A stretch of DNA of 64,000 bases, taken from positions 6,265,195 to 6,329,194 of the forward strand of contig OU696596.1 of NCBI GenBank assembly GCA_916048095.2, written 5' to 3'. The notes beneath the pieces are model-generated. The model made no database searches and had not been told where the DNA came from. It worked only from the letters and a program-made list of their open reading frames with translations. The DNA comes from Sacculina carcini (lineage: Eukaryota > Arthropoda > Thecostraca > Sacculinidae). This document shows, one piece after another, positions 1-11,829 of the stretch. Made by a program: the position numbers and the translations under genes. The first letter of the stretch is position 1. Each line of letters begins with the position of its first letter.

Positions 1-878
1 TTCTCTGTGTTTTCGGTTCCCGCCCTGACGTGAGCATACTGATCAGGCATCGTGTTGTTGAAAACGACACGACTGGGTTTTTGTTTAACGTTAAGTTGTG
101 AGGTATGAAACAGTTTTTGAGTATTTCAATATTTGATTTGACTTGTTCTAAAAGTATATTTGGTATTAAATTTGATCGATAGTACAGCATTGTCTTCACA
201 ATCCAAATAGAGGCCATCACTTAATGGGACGCACACATAATAATTTTTAGCTACATTCATGCAGAGTGCGACATTTTCGCTAATATATAATGCATTCGGT
301 CTTTGAGTTTGTGAGCATTTGTGTTGGTTGCGGTGTCACTTTAACGGTTTGTTTAGTTGATACGTTGAAAAGGTTTGTGGACTGGTACGTTTATACGTCA
401 ATACGTTTTGAGGACTCCGTGGCAGGCAGTTAATACGTTTTGTTGACTCCGTAGTGCAGTGGTTAGCACACCGGCCTAACAAGCGGGGGTCCCTGGTTCG
501 AAACCCGGCGGAACAGAATTTCTTGAGCGAATTCTATAATTCAGCAGCCCTTGTCCACCCAGCAGTAAATGATGGTGCCAGATATCAGTCATGTGTTGCG
601 TCCTGCATTCTGGGGAGTTGGCCCTCTCTAATACGTCTTTCGTCCTTTTGGCGCCATAGCGTGGAGAGGGTCGGTTCTGCGGTGGCAGCGAGCTGCACGG
701 GGCACACCTGTGTGTTCATAAGCTTCGGCTTCTTCCCGTGTGGCAGCTGTCATTTAGGCCTTCAACCTTTAACAGTTTTAGTTAATAACTTGTATATATA
801 TACCATATATAATAATATATCATAATATATCATAAAATAAGCATAAAATTGAGCGCATTGTCACCGGTTTGTTTTCAG
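1..878 (+). other. Intron sequence of POLK, with no coding exon recognised
   Basis: This stretch lies upstream of the POLK terminal exon and ends in a good acceptor (a T-rich run, then TTTTCAG at 872-878). The palm-domain exons of the polymerase are not visible here, so they should lie before the window. Apart from the SINE at 445-785 and an AT-rich tail around 793-845, I see nothing of note. Confidence 0.6.
445..785 (+). mobile_element. tRNA-derived SINE (tRNA-Val-like head)
   Basis: Positions 445-515 fold as a degenerate tRNA. A box A-like TAGTGCAGTGG sits in the D arm, the anticodon loop CTAACAA would read AAC (Val), and there is a clear box B, GGTTCGAAACC. The acceptor stem has about three mismatches and the T stem one, so it is unlikely to be a working tRNA gene. 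The downstream body includes the phrase CACCCAGCAGTAAATGATG, which I recognise from tRNA-derived SINEs of invertebrates. An AT-rich stretch follows. The 3' boundary is approximate. It sits in the POLK intron on the sense strand. Confidence 0.55.
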
Positions 879-2053
879 GCATTGCGTGCAACGGCCTGCT
901 GGCCAAAATTTGCTCGGACCACAACAAACCGAACGGCCAGTTTTTGTTGAGGCGCACACGGCGTTGTATTGAGACGTTCATGTGTGCGTTGGCGCTACGT
1001 AAAGTCAGCGGCATTGGACCTGTTACTTCACAGCTGCTGGAGGCACTCAGCATCAAGTTTTGCGGCCAGTTGCTGGAATCTCGTGCCCAGCTACAGTTGC
1101 TTTTTTCAGCTACGTGCTGTCGTTTTCTGATCCGTGTCTCACTGGGTGTGGACTCATCAGCGTCATCTTTTGCGGTCAACGGGACCGGTGGAGAGTCGGT
1201 GTCGTCGATGGGTTTGCGTAAGTCGATCAGCTGCGAAAGAACCCTAGAACGGCCCAGTAATTGTCGCCAGCAGCTGCAACAGCTGGTTCGCGAACAGTGC
1301 CGGCAACTGAGCGAGGAGTTGTGCAACCGTGGTCTGCTAGCAGGTTGTGTGGGCATCAAGTTGAAAACTGACTCGTTTGACGTTCGCAGCCGGTCGGAGC
1401 AACTGCCACAGTCAACGTCTGATGAGCTGCTACTGGTCAATTGTACCAGCAGGCTGCTGCGACGGGAAATGACAATGTCTGCGGCCCGGCGACAACAAAC
1501 AGGTTATTGGTGGAGGTTAGTGGGCGTACGCGTGTCGAGCTTGACTGCTGCAGCAGAGCGTGGCATGGGGTCGCAGTCGCACAGACAAAGCACACTTGAC
1601 TGGCTCATGTCGCAGTCTGTCACCGCAGACATATCGCATTGCACGGAAAGTCCGCACAGTGAATGCGGCCTGCGTAAGTGGTCGCATCAGAACCAGACTG
1701 AGCAATCATTCGTCCATGTTTTGCCTGATCAGACAGAATTCGGTTCCGTTGAGGGTCCAAACTTTCGCGACGGTTATGCTGATATTGCAGAGGCCAGCTC
1801 AGTGTCATGTCCGGTGTGTGATAGTGTCATCATTGGGGGAAGTTTCGTTATCAATGCGCATCTGGACGAGTGTCTTAGTCAACCATTGTTGGTTGCCTTG
1901 CAGAATAGACGTGATGAAGATGGAGTTAGTGAAGAGGTTGTTGCGCCCTCAATCCCCGAACGTAATCGAGTTACGCGGCAGGCACTTGAAACACCAGATC
2001 GACGGTCTTCCAAATTGCGAATGATTGACGAGTATTTCCTGCCAAAGCACTAA
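879..2053 (+). CDS. POLK: DNA polymerase kappa, terminal exon (partial)
   Basis: Y-family translesion DNA polymerase acting in the nucleus on damaged or stalled templates. The exon starts in the middle of a Gly codon just after the acceptor at 878, so the TTG at 869 is not a start. The first residues (GIACNGLLAKICSDHNKPNG) match the conserved stretch after the palm active site. A helix-hairpin-helix follows (RKVSGIG, 998-1018), then the little-finger domain (about 1220-1590). One ubiquitin-binding UBZ4 zinc finger (CPVC...HLDEC, 1808-1873) comes next, and a PIP-like end for PCNA (MIDEYF, about 2021-2038) precedes the TAA stop. Vertebrate kappa has two UBZ fingers; only one is seen here. The catalytic aspartates lie in exons outside the window. 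Thumb, little finger and tail lie in a single exon of 1,175 bp. The reading frame is undamaged, so the gene is probably functional. Confidence 0.93.
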
Positions 2054-2489
2054 TTACAATACATATTATCCATGCTTGCACATAAATTCAACGCGGAAAA
2101 TCAAAATGCATTTGCTGGTGTATATGGACTTTATCGAGAGTATATTAACCTTTTTTGGCAATGTGGTATTTGTAAAAGCTGCATAGGTGCTCATTTGTTG
2201 TCCCATCTGCCTGCGACCGTTCTTGTTGGACCTGTGGTCGCCTTGCCTGTGGTGGTCATCATATTTGGCATGAACGTTTTTGACACGTGTTAAATTGTCC
2301 TAGCTTCGTAGTGTGAACGCTGTGGCTGTGTGCAGCTGTTGTCAGTCGTGCAGCAGGACGACCGGTTGTAAAGCGGTGCTGGCGAGCCGACGGACATGAC
2401 GCTCCGGAGTGTGCCTTATGAGTGAATCACCAAGTTGCATTAACGAAGGTGTCTTTACTCAAAGTATGTATTTACATGTGTATTTTCAT

Positions 2490-2495
2490 AATAAA
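2490..2495 (+). promoter_or_regulatory. Candidate polyadenylation signal of POLK
   Basis: AATAAA lies 437 bases after the POLK stop codon, in AT-rich sequence followed by a T-rich stretch. It is the first canonical signal downstream of the stop that I found, so 2054 to about 2515 is the likely 3' UTR. Confidence 0.5.
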
Positions 2496-4145
2496 TTTTT
2501 AAGTATTATTTGTCATTTTCTTATAGAATGTCTGGATATTTGATCGGGGTTAGTGCAATTGCGCCGTCATTCATTTAGGCAAGGTGGTGCTGGTAACGCA
2601 GTATTGCTTTATCCACGGCTCTTTGTTTTACACGCCGGTAATTTTGTTGACAAATGGACCAATGTTGTTGGTTGTGTAGAAATTGAGAGATCAGGATATA
2701 TGCAGAAGCTGCAGTGTTGTCGCGTCTGTGCCATCTACTCGTGAGCCTCGAATACCATCCCTGAGGTCTGCTGAAAATCGGTAGTGCACAGGTAGTACTA
2801 GATTAGGTTAGTGCAAACCTTTTGATTGCTGCGTGCTGTCTTGGCTGAGCTAATCTCGTGTACCACGATAACTTTGGGCTAGGCTGGTTAGGTCAGGTTA
2901 AATCGGTCGAATCCGACACATTTTTTTCTCATATTCAAGGAATACGTTACGTGGTAACTCCAGAATTGATCGAAATCGAATGTGTATTTACGAGTGTGTT
3001 ATGAGTTCCTGAGCGCGCCTCTGCCCGTGTCGAAGAAATCTTGTAAGCAAGCGTGATGGGAGTTCACGTGACGTTGACAGTGACACCGTCAACCGTTTCT
3101 ATGGTTGAATGCATGTACGTGAGAGTGTGCGTGTCATTATGTATCAGTTTGATTTTAGCTGTATCTGTGGAGTGTTTATATAGATATGAACAGCTACTCT
3201 GTGCTAGTGTTTCGCCGTGCTAGTGCATACACTAATATGGCTAAGCACTCGAACCCACGCAGAGTGGATAACTAAACAGTGTGGAGCTGGAACTCGTGAA
3301 ATTACTGTCGGAAGCAGATGAGTTAAAAAAACTATCTTTATATTACGATTATCCGTCTCGTGGATTATAATACGATTATTCGTCTCCAAGGTAATTGAAA
3401 TGTTTTGTTGTCGTATTCAGTGTTTGCTAGTTCAATTCTATTCATATGCTCCGCATGTTATACGGTATGTGTCTGTGGTGCCGACAATTAGCTGATGTTC
3501 CACATTCCAGCACATTGTTGTGTATTTGTATGTATGCTTGTGTGCACTCAAACTGAGTGTGCATGGTTAAATATCAAATTGTGCGTGTATGTGGCCTGTA
3601 TGTCCGTATGTCGCCAAAGCTATGGTTGCTTTGGTTGAGCTTCATTGTGTTTATGCGTGTATGTATTTATGTTTGTGTGCATTGTGGTGTGATCGTGTGC
3701 AGTGAAGGAGAGAGGGAGAGAGTGTGTGTGTGAGAGATTGTGTCCGAGTGCGTGAACGTGTTAGTTTGTCTATGTGTGATCGTATATGATTTAATTGTGT
3801 ATTGTGTGCGATAGTGTGTGTGTGTGTGTGTGTGTGTGTGTCACGCATAGTGACGCAAAAAACTGTTTTTTTTTGTTGCGTTTTTTTTGCAAAAAAGACA
3901 TGTTTTTTAGGTTTTATTTGTTTTTTTGTTTTTTTAGAATTAGCCCCAATTGTCATCGGATGTTGGATTTGAGTACATAGAAACGAGTTTAATTGATGTT
4001 TTGTACATCTTTAAACCTTATCAAAAATAGATTAACCGAAACTGCTCTTCTCAAAATTCAAAACGACGTTCTGCACCAGTTTTCATCTAAAACTCCAATT
4101 ATAATGGGGTTATAAGGATTATAGAAGATTATGAGGATATTATAG
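2496..4145. other. Intergenic sequence with GT-rich low complexity
   Basis: No gene is supported. From about 3500 to 3841 the plus strand is GT-rich, ending in an uninterrupted (GT)n run at 3814-3841. T-rich blocks follow at 3865-3930. The short open frames here have no recognisable domain and are translations of low-complexity DNA. Confidence 0.6.
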
Positions 4146-5047
4146 ATGGAGATTGTAAAGATTATTGTCCTGATTTTAATCGACATTTCCTCAGCTGTTG
4201 ATTTAGTTGATCATTCTGTCCTCATCCAGGATCTTCGTTCATTTGGTATATCTGATTCTGCTCTTTCACTGCTCATTGCTTACCCATTCGACCGTAGCTG
4301 TTTTGTCCAAATCGATTTCGATGAGTCCCCTTCACATCCAATCACTTCTGGTGTCCCTCAAGGATCTATCCTCGGTCCCATTTTGTTCAACATTCTCATG
4401 TACTCCATTTGTCTATCCTACGATCCATGTCTCTATCTTATCACCTCTTTGCCGACGATATTCAAATATATTTATCCGCTTTCACCAGAATGTTATTTCT
4501 AACATATTCAACGCTATCAATTCATGGGCTTCCTCTAGGTCACTTGTTATTAACCACGCTAAAACTCAATTGCTACTATTGCAAACCCCTTCTATGGATA
4601 TCCAAGTGAATCAACTGAAAATGCTACCACACGTTATAAGTCTTGGTGTATATACGGATGCCTCACTCAGCTTCTCTCACCACATCACAATTACTTTACG
4701 AAAGTGTCGCTATATACTACGTAACCTCTATATGTCACGTAAATACCTAGATCAACGTTCCTCCATTGCAATAATGAATGCTTTTAATTTACCCCATGCA
4801 TGTAATTGTTCCTCTTGGTTTTATTCTCTACCAAAAAGGCATTTCTTCCTTCCAATCTATTCTCAATCAATTGTGCCGCTTTGTTTTCAGACTTTCTTCT
4901 CATCATCCCACCTCTCGATGCCTAAAAAGATTGAGATGGCTTCCATTTAAATATATGACCCTTTGTTCATATTTCTGGTCTTCGGTTTGCGATTCAGCTT
5001 GTCTGATAAAGTTGAAAAATGCTGCCGCATTATGTCTAAATTTATAG
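4146..5047 (+). pseudogene. L2-like LINE reverse transcriptase remnant
   Basis: Conserved RT blocks occur in order but in changing frames. They are a worn AFDTVDH-type block (VDLVDHSVL), then SGVPQGSILGPILFN at about 4340-4400, then FADDIQIYLSA at about 4450, then the thumb region with HPTSRCLKRLRWLPF near the end. At least three frameshifts separate them. The wording of the blocks matches the minus-strand L2-like elements at 25-38 kb (GVPQGSVLGP, FADDIQI), so this is an old relative. No 5' endonuclease part is visible. Confidence 0.8.
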
Positions 5048-5240
5048 GTATTAAATATATACATTGTTTTTATGAAAAACGCAATGATGTTTTTTAAAAC
5101 TTGTTTTACATTTCTCTGTATCTAAAAGAATTTCTCTGTATCTAAAAGTCTCTTTTTGTGAGTTGTTCCAAGCAATATAAGGTACACTGTTGCGATCTTT
5201 AATCAAATATATATATCGACTAAAAATCTGGATTATTGAC

Positions 5241-6259
5241 AAAGATGCGAGGGCTTGGCGAAACATAGGGTTTGCACATGCAGAATCTCTTAAATGAGGA
5301 CGATAATGCGCACGCAGAAAATTTAGGTTTCCATTCTAAGATTCACATTTTTTATAAACCAATGACGTTTTAATTGATGTTTTAGACGCGGGCCAAACCA
5401 TTTTACGTGCATTTTTTTGTTTTCCCTTAATTTTTGATGTTTATGCTTTATATTTGCGATGTTAGGCCACATTTTGGTGGTCTGTTGTAAAATGACACCA
5501 GAACGGAGACAACATGGAGAAAAGGTATTATGGTGTGGGTCAATATATTTTCTGGTATAAATTAATTTTTTGAGATATCCTAAGATTGATTATTAGGTTA
5601 TCTCTCCGCCTCATAGCCGAGTGGCTAAGACGCACGCTCTGTGCACGAAAGGTCCAGGGTTCGATTCCCTGGCGAGGTGAAACGGATGGGCTCGTTTCTT
5701 AAAGTGATAGCCCAATTGCCGCAGGGCGGGTTTCGTGTGCGCGCAGCCGTACAGTTTTCTGTGCTGGTCGTGACTGCGATAACCCGTGTGGAGGCCGGAC
5801 CTGCGATGTGCCAGCCGGGGCCGTGAGGCTTTGCCCATGCAAACATTACACGCGAACACAGCCTTCTCTACTGCTGTGTTTAAATGCGTAATTATATATT
5901 AGGTTACATTTTCCCGAAAATAAAGTAACTTTCCATTTTTTAGTTTACTAGTGTTCATACATCCTCTTTTCCCCGGATATGTGCTCGTATGGGTGGCTGT
6001 CGGCCACGTCCGGTTTCGTTTAATATAATGTTTCAAATGCTTTGGTTAGAGTTAGCGTGGAGTAGCTGAATTCGATATGTTCACTATCCGAGTGTATAAT
6101 GGTTTGGTCCGCGCCTAAAAACGTCAACCAAAACGTCATTGGTTTATAAAAAAATCATTCTTCGAATGAAAACCCAAATTTTCTGCGTGCGCATAATCGT
6201 CCTCATTTAAAAGATTCTGCATGTGGAAACACTATGTTTCGCCAAGCCCTCGCATCTTT
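5241..6259. mobile_element. Foldback (long inverted repeat) element
   Basis: The stretch 5241-5406 (starting AAAGATGCGAGGGCTTGGCG) recurs as reverse complement at 6094-6259, about 166 bp per arm with scattered mismatches and small indels. The interior of about 690 bp has no transposase, so this is a non-autonomous DNA transposon. It contains a tRNA-like SINE head. I found no convincing target duplication at the outer ends. The transposon superfamily cannot be told from the sequence alone. Confidence 0.75.
5608..5679 (+). mobile_element. tRNA-like SINE head inside the foldback element
   Basis: Box A (TAGCCGAGTGG) and a perfect box B (GGTTCGATTCC) are spaced as in a tRNA. The T arm CAGGG-TTCGATT-CCCTG is intact and the acceptor stem pairs with two wobbles and one mismatch. 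The anticodon arm does not form a regular 5-bp stem with a 7-base loop, so the anticodon cannot be assigned. The sequence continues to about 5880 as an unrelated GC-rich body, which favours a SINE or tRNA pseudogene over a real tRNA. Confidence 0.5.
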
Positions 6260-6367
6260 TTTCATAGTACCGCATTCTTAGTGCCGCCTCAACCCCCTGA
6301 AACTGTAAGAATACCTAGGTGGCACTCGATGGCGTGAATAACATCGCGTACGTATTCATGTGCCTTA

Positions 6368-6401
6368 TGCGCATGCGCATTTGTGCATTTGCGCATGCGC
6401 A
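6368..6401. promoter_or_regulatory. Two NRF1-type palindromes, 22 bp apart
   Basis: TGCGCATGCGCA occurs at 6368-6379 and again at 6390-6401. This is the consensus site of nuclear respiratory factor 1, which binds promoters. The surrounding 6330-6560 is CpG-richer than its neighbours. No protein-coding start is evident next to it, although AAG|GTCAGT near 6563-6571 could be a donor of a 5' untranslated exon on the plus strand. Promoter function is inference. Confidence 0.35.
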
Positions 6402-6919
6402 TGTCCTTTGGCGGGCTTCACCGCCGTTTCGACCATGACGAAGCATTTGCGTAGTCTCACGTGGTCCGCGCGTTAGTTCGTTCTCTGCTCCTGATTCCTG
6501 TGTCTTGTGTGCTGTACGGTTCGTCGGCACCCGTGATGTGAGGACGGTCTTCTCTACGAGGAAGGTCAGTGGGTGTTGCCCGTTACTCACTTTTTACACG
6601 TTACACGTTTCATTCAGCTTTGCTTGATTTTCGTATGGGTATATCTATGTAATGTGAGTATTTTAGTATTGCTATATCCGAAAACAGCTAGAAGTAAACA
6701 CCGGGTTAATCTCGACATCTGTTAAAACAATATATTTAGATATGTATGGATAACATTGAGACGATTCGGCAGCGTATATTTGATCATTCCGCCTAATAGT
6801 ATGATAAATAATACCCTAGCGATGGAAGAGTAACCCTTAAATCAAAAGTTAGCCTTATCATGAAAATGTAACCTGGTATCATTATAACTTTAATGTGGTT
6901 GACTTGTCTTTTAGGGTGT
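6402..6919. other. Unique sequence before the tandem duplication
   Basis: No gene or repeat is recognised. It may hold an untranslated first exon downstream of the NRF1-type palindromes, but nothing proves it. Confidence 0.4.
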
Positions 6920-8770
6920 TTTACTAGTGACATCTGGTCGCAAAAAATCGAACTACAAGCTGGCAACCTTTTCCGCCTATATTTTCGCCTATAATTTGGC
7001 GCATTTTGTCGTTTTCGCTCCGTTTGTCCGTTTTCGATTGCTATTTTTGTTGATGTGTCTTTTTTAGTCTACGAGTGCTAAAAACTCCGTTTCTGTGCAC
7101 TCGTGTTTGTTTTTTGCTTGTTAGGAGTTATTTGGCTGGCTATTTGCACGTTTTATTTTCGGTTTGATTGTATTTATTTGGTGAGCTATTTGCACTAGGT
7201 TAGGTTAGGTCATTGCGATGACAAAACATTTTTGCCTCCAGAAATAATATACGTTGATGATGATAACTTTGAGTACTATGATGCTGAAATTTCTACCTTA
7301 AGCATCATTTCTTTCAACGTATCAATTATTTGCAAGTATAAATGTACAAACAATGCAAATATTTACACAGAGACTACAAATATACACATAAACTTTGTGT
7401 CCCTAATGATAAGAGCGGATCACATTATTCAGAGTGGCAATCCTGACCAGAAAGGTCGACATTTTTTCCGTGTAGGAAAATAACGACTGGGGAAATATAT
7501 TTAATGTACAAAAGGGTATTTGAAAACAAATAACTACATTAAAAAGTCATCATCCATAAAGCTGGTCTCAAAAACTGGTGAATTATGAAAAACCAATTAA
7601 TTTGGTATAATTGGTATAATATTATTTGATATAATTTGTTAATACTTGCCGTTTCTGCTGGCAATTTTTTCAAAATCTACATCTACGAAAATCTCAATAA
7701 AATCAATTTGGAAAACAACAATGGTTTAAAAACAGTTTAAATCAAGTGATTTAACCAGCGGCTAATACCAACAGGCTATTCATATACAAAAGTTATTCTA
7801 ACGTACATCAATCAAATCTATCTTCCATAGAGACTGTTTTAAAAATATTTTAAAATTGTATAAATATTTAAAATTATATAAATAAATTATTAAAAAAAGT
7901 TGGCGTAAAAAGTTTGTTAAAAAAACACTTGACCAACCAATTAACTTGTCTTGTTCTGCTGACAACCTTTTCTGAATTTGTTCATTAATTTAACGAATTT
8001 AAAACCAGTCAAACATCATGGGTTCGTTTCATAAATAACATGGTTTCCATAAAAACACTTTCAATCAATCAATGAATTTGTTTTGTTCTGCTGACAAATT
8101 GTTTCAATTATCCACATCATTAAAGCCATATTTAAAACAACATTGTTATTTTAAAATGAATAAAACTTAAACCACCGAGCTGGGATTCTATTTCAAACAT
8201 TATCATGGGATATTTATTGATAAATATTCATTTTTATAATATTATTAAATTATCTTTTGAGACAACATTAGATGAGAATTGGCGTTCGTCCTGAAAAACC
8301 CATGAAAAAACAAAAATTTACCCTAAAACCCTGAAAGTTACCAACCGTTACTTCAAAGTAAAACAAAAATGAAACAGCACACGGACTGCGTTGTCACGCA
8401 CGATTAGAGATGCGACCTAAAAAAACTGACGGTCTAAGAAAACCTTTTTTCGGCAAAAAACCTCGACGAATTAAACACGTTTTTTGAAGTCATACAAATT
8501 ATATAAATGTGTTTTTTGGGATGTTAAATGAACTATTTTTTATCAACATATAAGTCATTCATGTGATTAGTGACCCTATCAAATTGAATTATCATTGAAT
8601 ATGCATAATAAAATTGTTATGGGTCTGAAAACCCTAATATCATTGTTCGCACGTTACTGTACTGCACTAGACTAGTTTAGGTGGCGTTGGCTATGCTATC
8701 AGATCAGATGAAAGGTTGAGGGTTAGCCTTTGCAACGGCCCCTCTTCGCTCATATTTATATCACTTAATA
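6920..8770. other. AT-rich non-coding part of the duplicated unit (also 13599-15449)
   Basis: No convincing gene. An 83-codon frame at 7232-7483 starts with TTG, has no family resemblance and is probably chance. From 7566 to 8190 there are degenerate repeats sharing TTCTGCTGACAA (about 7650, 7955 and 8088). The two later ones are about 130 bp apart. The LINE 3' UTR probably extends to about 8650, but its exact end is not visible. Confidence 0.5.
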
Positions 8771-10486
8771 TCAATATGTTCGTCCTGGTCGTCCGTTCCG
8801 TGTTTCTATTCTGTTTTTTCCATTTTCCCTTTTTTCCTCCTTTTCCAAAAACCATACAACCCCTCTTTCACTTTTTCCATTTCTTCCACTGTCCCACTGT
8901 CCGCTCATCGCCCCTACCTTTTCCCTCAGATGGGCATATCCCTCACACTTCAACATAAAATGCTCTAAATTTTCATTTTCATTTTCGCACATCGGGCATT
9001 TGTTTTTTTTCTGTCCATACCCTATTGTTTAGTTGCATACAATTTGTTCGAGCCCTAAAAAATATTTCTGATGCCGGTTTATTATCATACAAGTAGTCTA
9101 CCTTTCCTATTTCGTCTCTGTATTTCCTATATATTCCCATGGTTGACTTTTCCAACTTTCCTTCCTTCCATTTCCTCGTATCTTTTGCCTTCACCATCCT
9201 ATTCACTTCCGATCTCGTTGCATTTCCTAATGTTTTCCAGGTTATTCCGGTGTCTTCCATAATTTTCCCCGCATGTCTACTCCATACGTCTTCCCTGTCT
9301 TCTTTTCCATTCCTCATCAGCTTCTCAACTAGATCATTTCTTCCTCCTTTCAGCGTGATATTTATATAGCTGAGCTTGTTCCTTGCCATCTTTGCTTCAA
9401 ACGATACTGCGCCTATTTCTCCCCTAAACCTTCCTGTGCTGTATATCGGCTGCCTCCCAAAATCATTCTGTACACACTATTTTCTATGCTTTGCGGTTTT
9501 TGTATTTCATTCCTGTTAAATTCCACTACACTTGTACCATACAGCAGGGACGGTAATACTATAGCTTTCCAATAAGTCTTACCTATCATTACTTTATTGC
9601 AGCTCCTCATAATTACACTGTATGTCAAATTCGCCATCTTCCTCGCCTTTGTTATAATTTGTTCTCTGTACTCCTGAAAACAATCATTCTTATTACAAAC
9701 TGTCACCCCCGAGTATTTGATGCTATTGGTCACCTGTATACCTTCTATTTGTTTTATATCCTCCCTTGTGTTGAAAACGATGAACCAGCATTTTCCTTTG
9801 TTTATTTCCAATCCGAATTCATCACTTACTTTGATAAGATTCCTAATACTTAAGCTTGCTTGTTCTTTATTTGTTGACATCTGTAATCCATCATCTGCGA
9901 AAAATAATGTATTAATTTTTACCTATTTATCCTCGTATCCACATCCATTGTTTTCGATTACGCTTGAGATCATGTACGTCACCAGTTTGAATAATGTTGT
10001 TGAGCATGTGCATCCTTGTTTCATGCCGTTCCTCACTTCTACCTCTATATCCTCTCTTTACCCCGTTCCTGTCAATGTTATGTCATTCTTGTATATTCTT
10101 TTCAAGCATTCTATTATTTTAATGTTTATTTTATATTTCATCATTGCCTCTAATAATTTTTCCCTTCTCATACTGTCAAATGTCTTTTTAAAGTCTATTG
10201 ACGCTACATATAACTCTTTTCGCCTTTGGTATGACTTCCTTATGCAATATTGCAGTACAAATATATTATCTTCTATTTTTTTGCTCTTTGTGAATCCCGT
10301 CGGCTCGTCCTTCTCAGCCTCATTTCTTCTCATGTGGTTATTTATCATCTCACTAATAATTCGCATGGATATCTTATAAGAAACATCTGTTAATGTTATC
10401 GGTCTTAGGTCTTTCGCTTGCGGCCTGCTTACTTTCGGTACCATAATCGTTTTTGACACATTTTCCGGAATTTCTCCCTTTTCCAT
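8771..10486 (-). pseudogene. LINE ORF2 3' half (RT and C-terminal zinc knuckle), copy 1
   Basis: Reading on the minus strand, the RT blocks are KDLRPITLTDVSYKI, then ASIDFKKTFDSMRREKL, then NGMKQGCTCSTTLFKLV (about 10010), then FADDGLQ (about 9895), and finally a C-terminal CPMC...HFMLKC knuckle near 8990-8930. An in-frame TAG lies just before FADD. A frameshift in a run of eight T at about 9005 cuts the knuckle off the upstream frame. The style resembles 'tick transposon' LINEs, but the clade is not settled. The matching 5' half is at 21.1-23.2 kb. Confidence 0.8.
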
Positions 10487-10810
10487 TATTTGGTTCAGAT
10501 TATCTCTTAGAGCAGGGGTCGGGTAACTTTTTTGGGTGTTACCCCAATGGAGTTTGTAGTAATATCAATTTACCCCCACGCTTGGAAGTACTCTGGTGGA
10601 CAAACCAGTTTACTTATATAATTCATGAATAGTAATAAATAAACAAAAAATGTATATTGGAAAAAGTTTAATGGTGAATTTCATCTATCATAGGGAAATT
10701 AAAGTCTGTTTTTGGAATGGAAACAAAACACAAGACAAATGTAGGAATCACATTTATAAACAGAAATAAAACACTCTTAGCGTTACATGGCACACAAGCA
10801 AAACCATGTA

Positions 10811-11234
10811 CAGTCGGCCCTCCAAATAGCGGAATCGAAGGGACCGAGAAAAAGTTCCGCTATTTATAGGTTTCCGCTATTTGGAGGTGTGCGATGTAAC
10901 AATGCTAATCAACCTTTCTTACTATGAATCGTCCATTTTTCACATAAACTTCCTTTATTGATTGTCAGTTTGAATTTTTCTATAATAATTAACCATTTTT
11001 TATTAATTCACAACGCACATTACCCCCGTTTCCGCTATTTGGAGGTGTACTATATGAGTGGGTACCAATAAAGCAGTCCGTTATTTGGAGTTTTCCGCTA
11101 TTCGGAGGTAGAAATTTCGCTATTTGGAGGTGCAATTAACACGTATTTGATAGGCTTTTAATCGGGACCGAAGAAATATTCCGCTATTTGGAGGATTCCG
11201 CTATTTAGAGGTCCGTTATTTGGAGGGTCGACTG
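10811..11234. mobile_element. Tigger/pogo-type MITE in hAT copy 1
   Basis: A 424-bp element flanked by TA on both sides (10809-10810 and 11235-11236). The ends are CAGTCGGCCCTCCAAATA and, inverted, TATTTGGAGGGTCGACTG. Variants of CCGCTATTTGGAGG occur about eight times inside, concentrated toward both ends. It has no coding capacity. It sits in the 3' non-coding part of the hAT element and was copied with it. Confidence 0.85.
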
Positions 11235-11829
11235 TATTTTAAATTCATACAATAACAAAATAATTTTTTTATTGAATTCACTAATATGGCATATATTACC
11301 ATGCACGCACACACTACACACAACACACCACACGTTATATACAGGTAAACACATAAAAATGTACAATACGCACAGCGGAAAAACAAAAATACGCGCAGCG
11401 GAAAACACGAATGCAGGTGTATAAATAAATGATACGGTACCCGCAACAGTCAAGCACGACTAATAGGCAGGTAACAATGAAGATGACATGCGTACACGAC
11501 TGATAAACGGAAAACTGTACATGGCACGACAAAAACACGATAGAAAATAACACGCACATATACACACGCACATGCAAGCACAAATACGTCCGGTCGTGTA
11601 CATTGTGACATTGAAAACAATCGCAAGTCGTGTAAAGCTATACAATATGTGAAATTCGCTGCATTAAATTTAAACAATTAGAAAACATTATACAGTGAAA
11701 TTAATAGAAATAGCATGTGTGTCAGTGAAATATGTGTGTACGCCACAGCACAAAAGAATTAAGAGAATATTGAAAACATTAATATTTTGACACCAGATTG
11801 AGGTTTTAAATATACTCATATTAGCTACC

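Noticed and set aside
445..515. Functional tRNA-Val gene
   Set aside because: Three acceptor mismatches, a T-stem mismatch and an attached SINE body argue against it.
454..825. 123-codon frame starting in the tRNA-like sequence
   Set aside because: Lies over the SINE in the POLK intron and has no domain.
820..1440. 206-codon minus-strand frame opposite POLK
   Set aside because: Antisense shadow of the POLK exon, no recognisable family.
7197..7209. Telomere-type TTAGG repeats
   Set aside because: Only two to three short units; no telomeric array.
7232..7483. 83-codon frame found in both duplication copies
   Set aside because: Starts with TTG, no homology, and its repetition is due only to the segmental duplication.
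9071..10379. Plus-strand frames of 63-220 codons over the LINE (and copy at 15749-17057)
   Set aside because: Antisense of the reverse transcriptase; low-complexity hydrophobic translation of the opposite strand.
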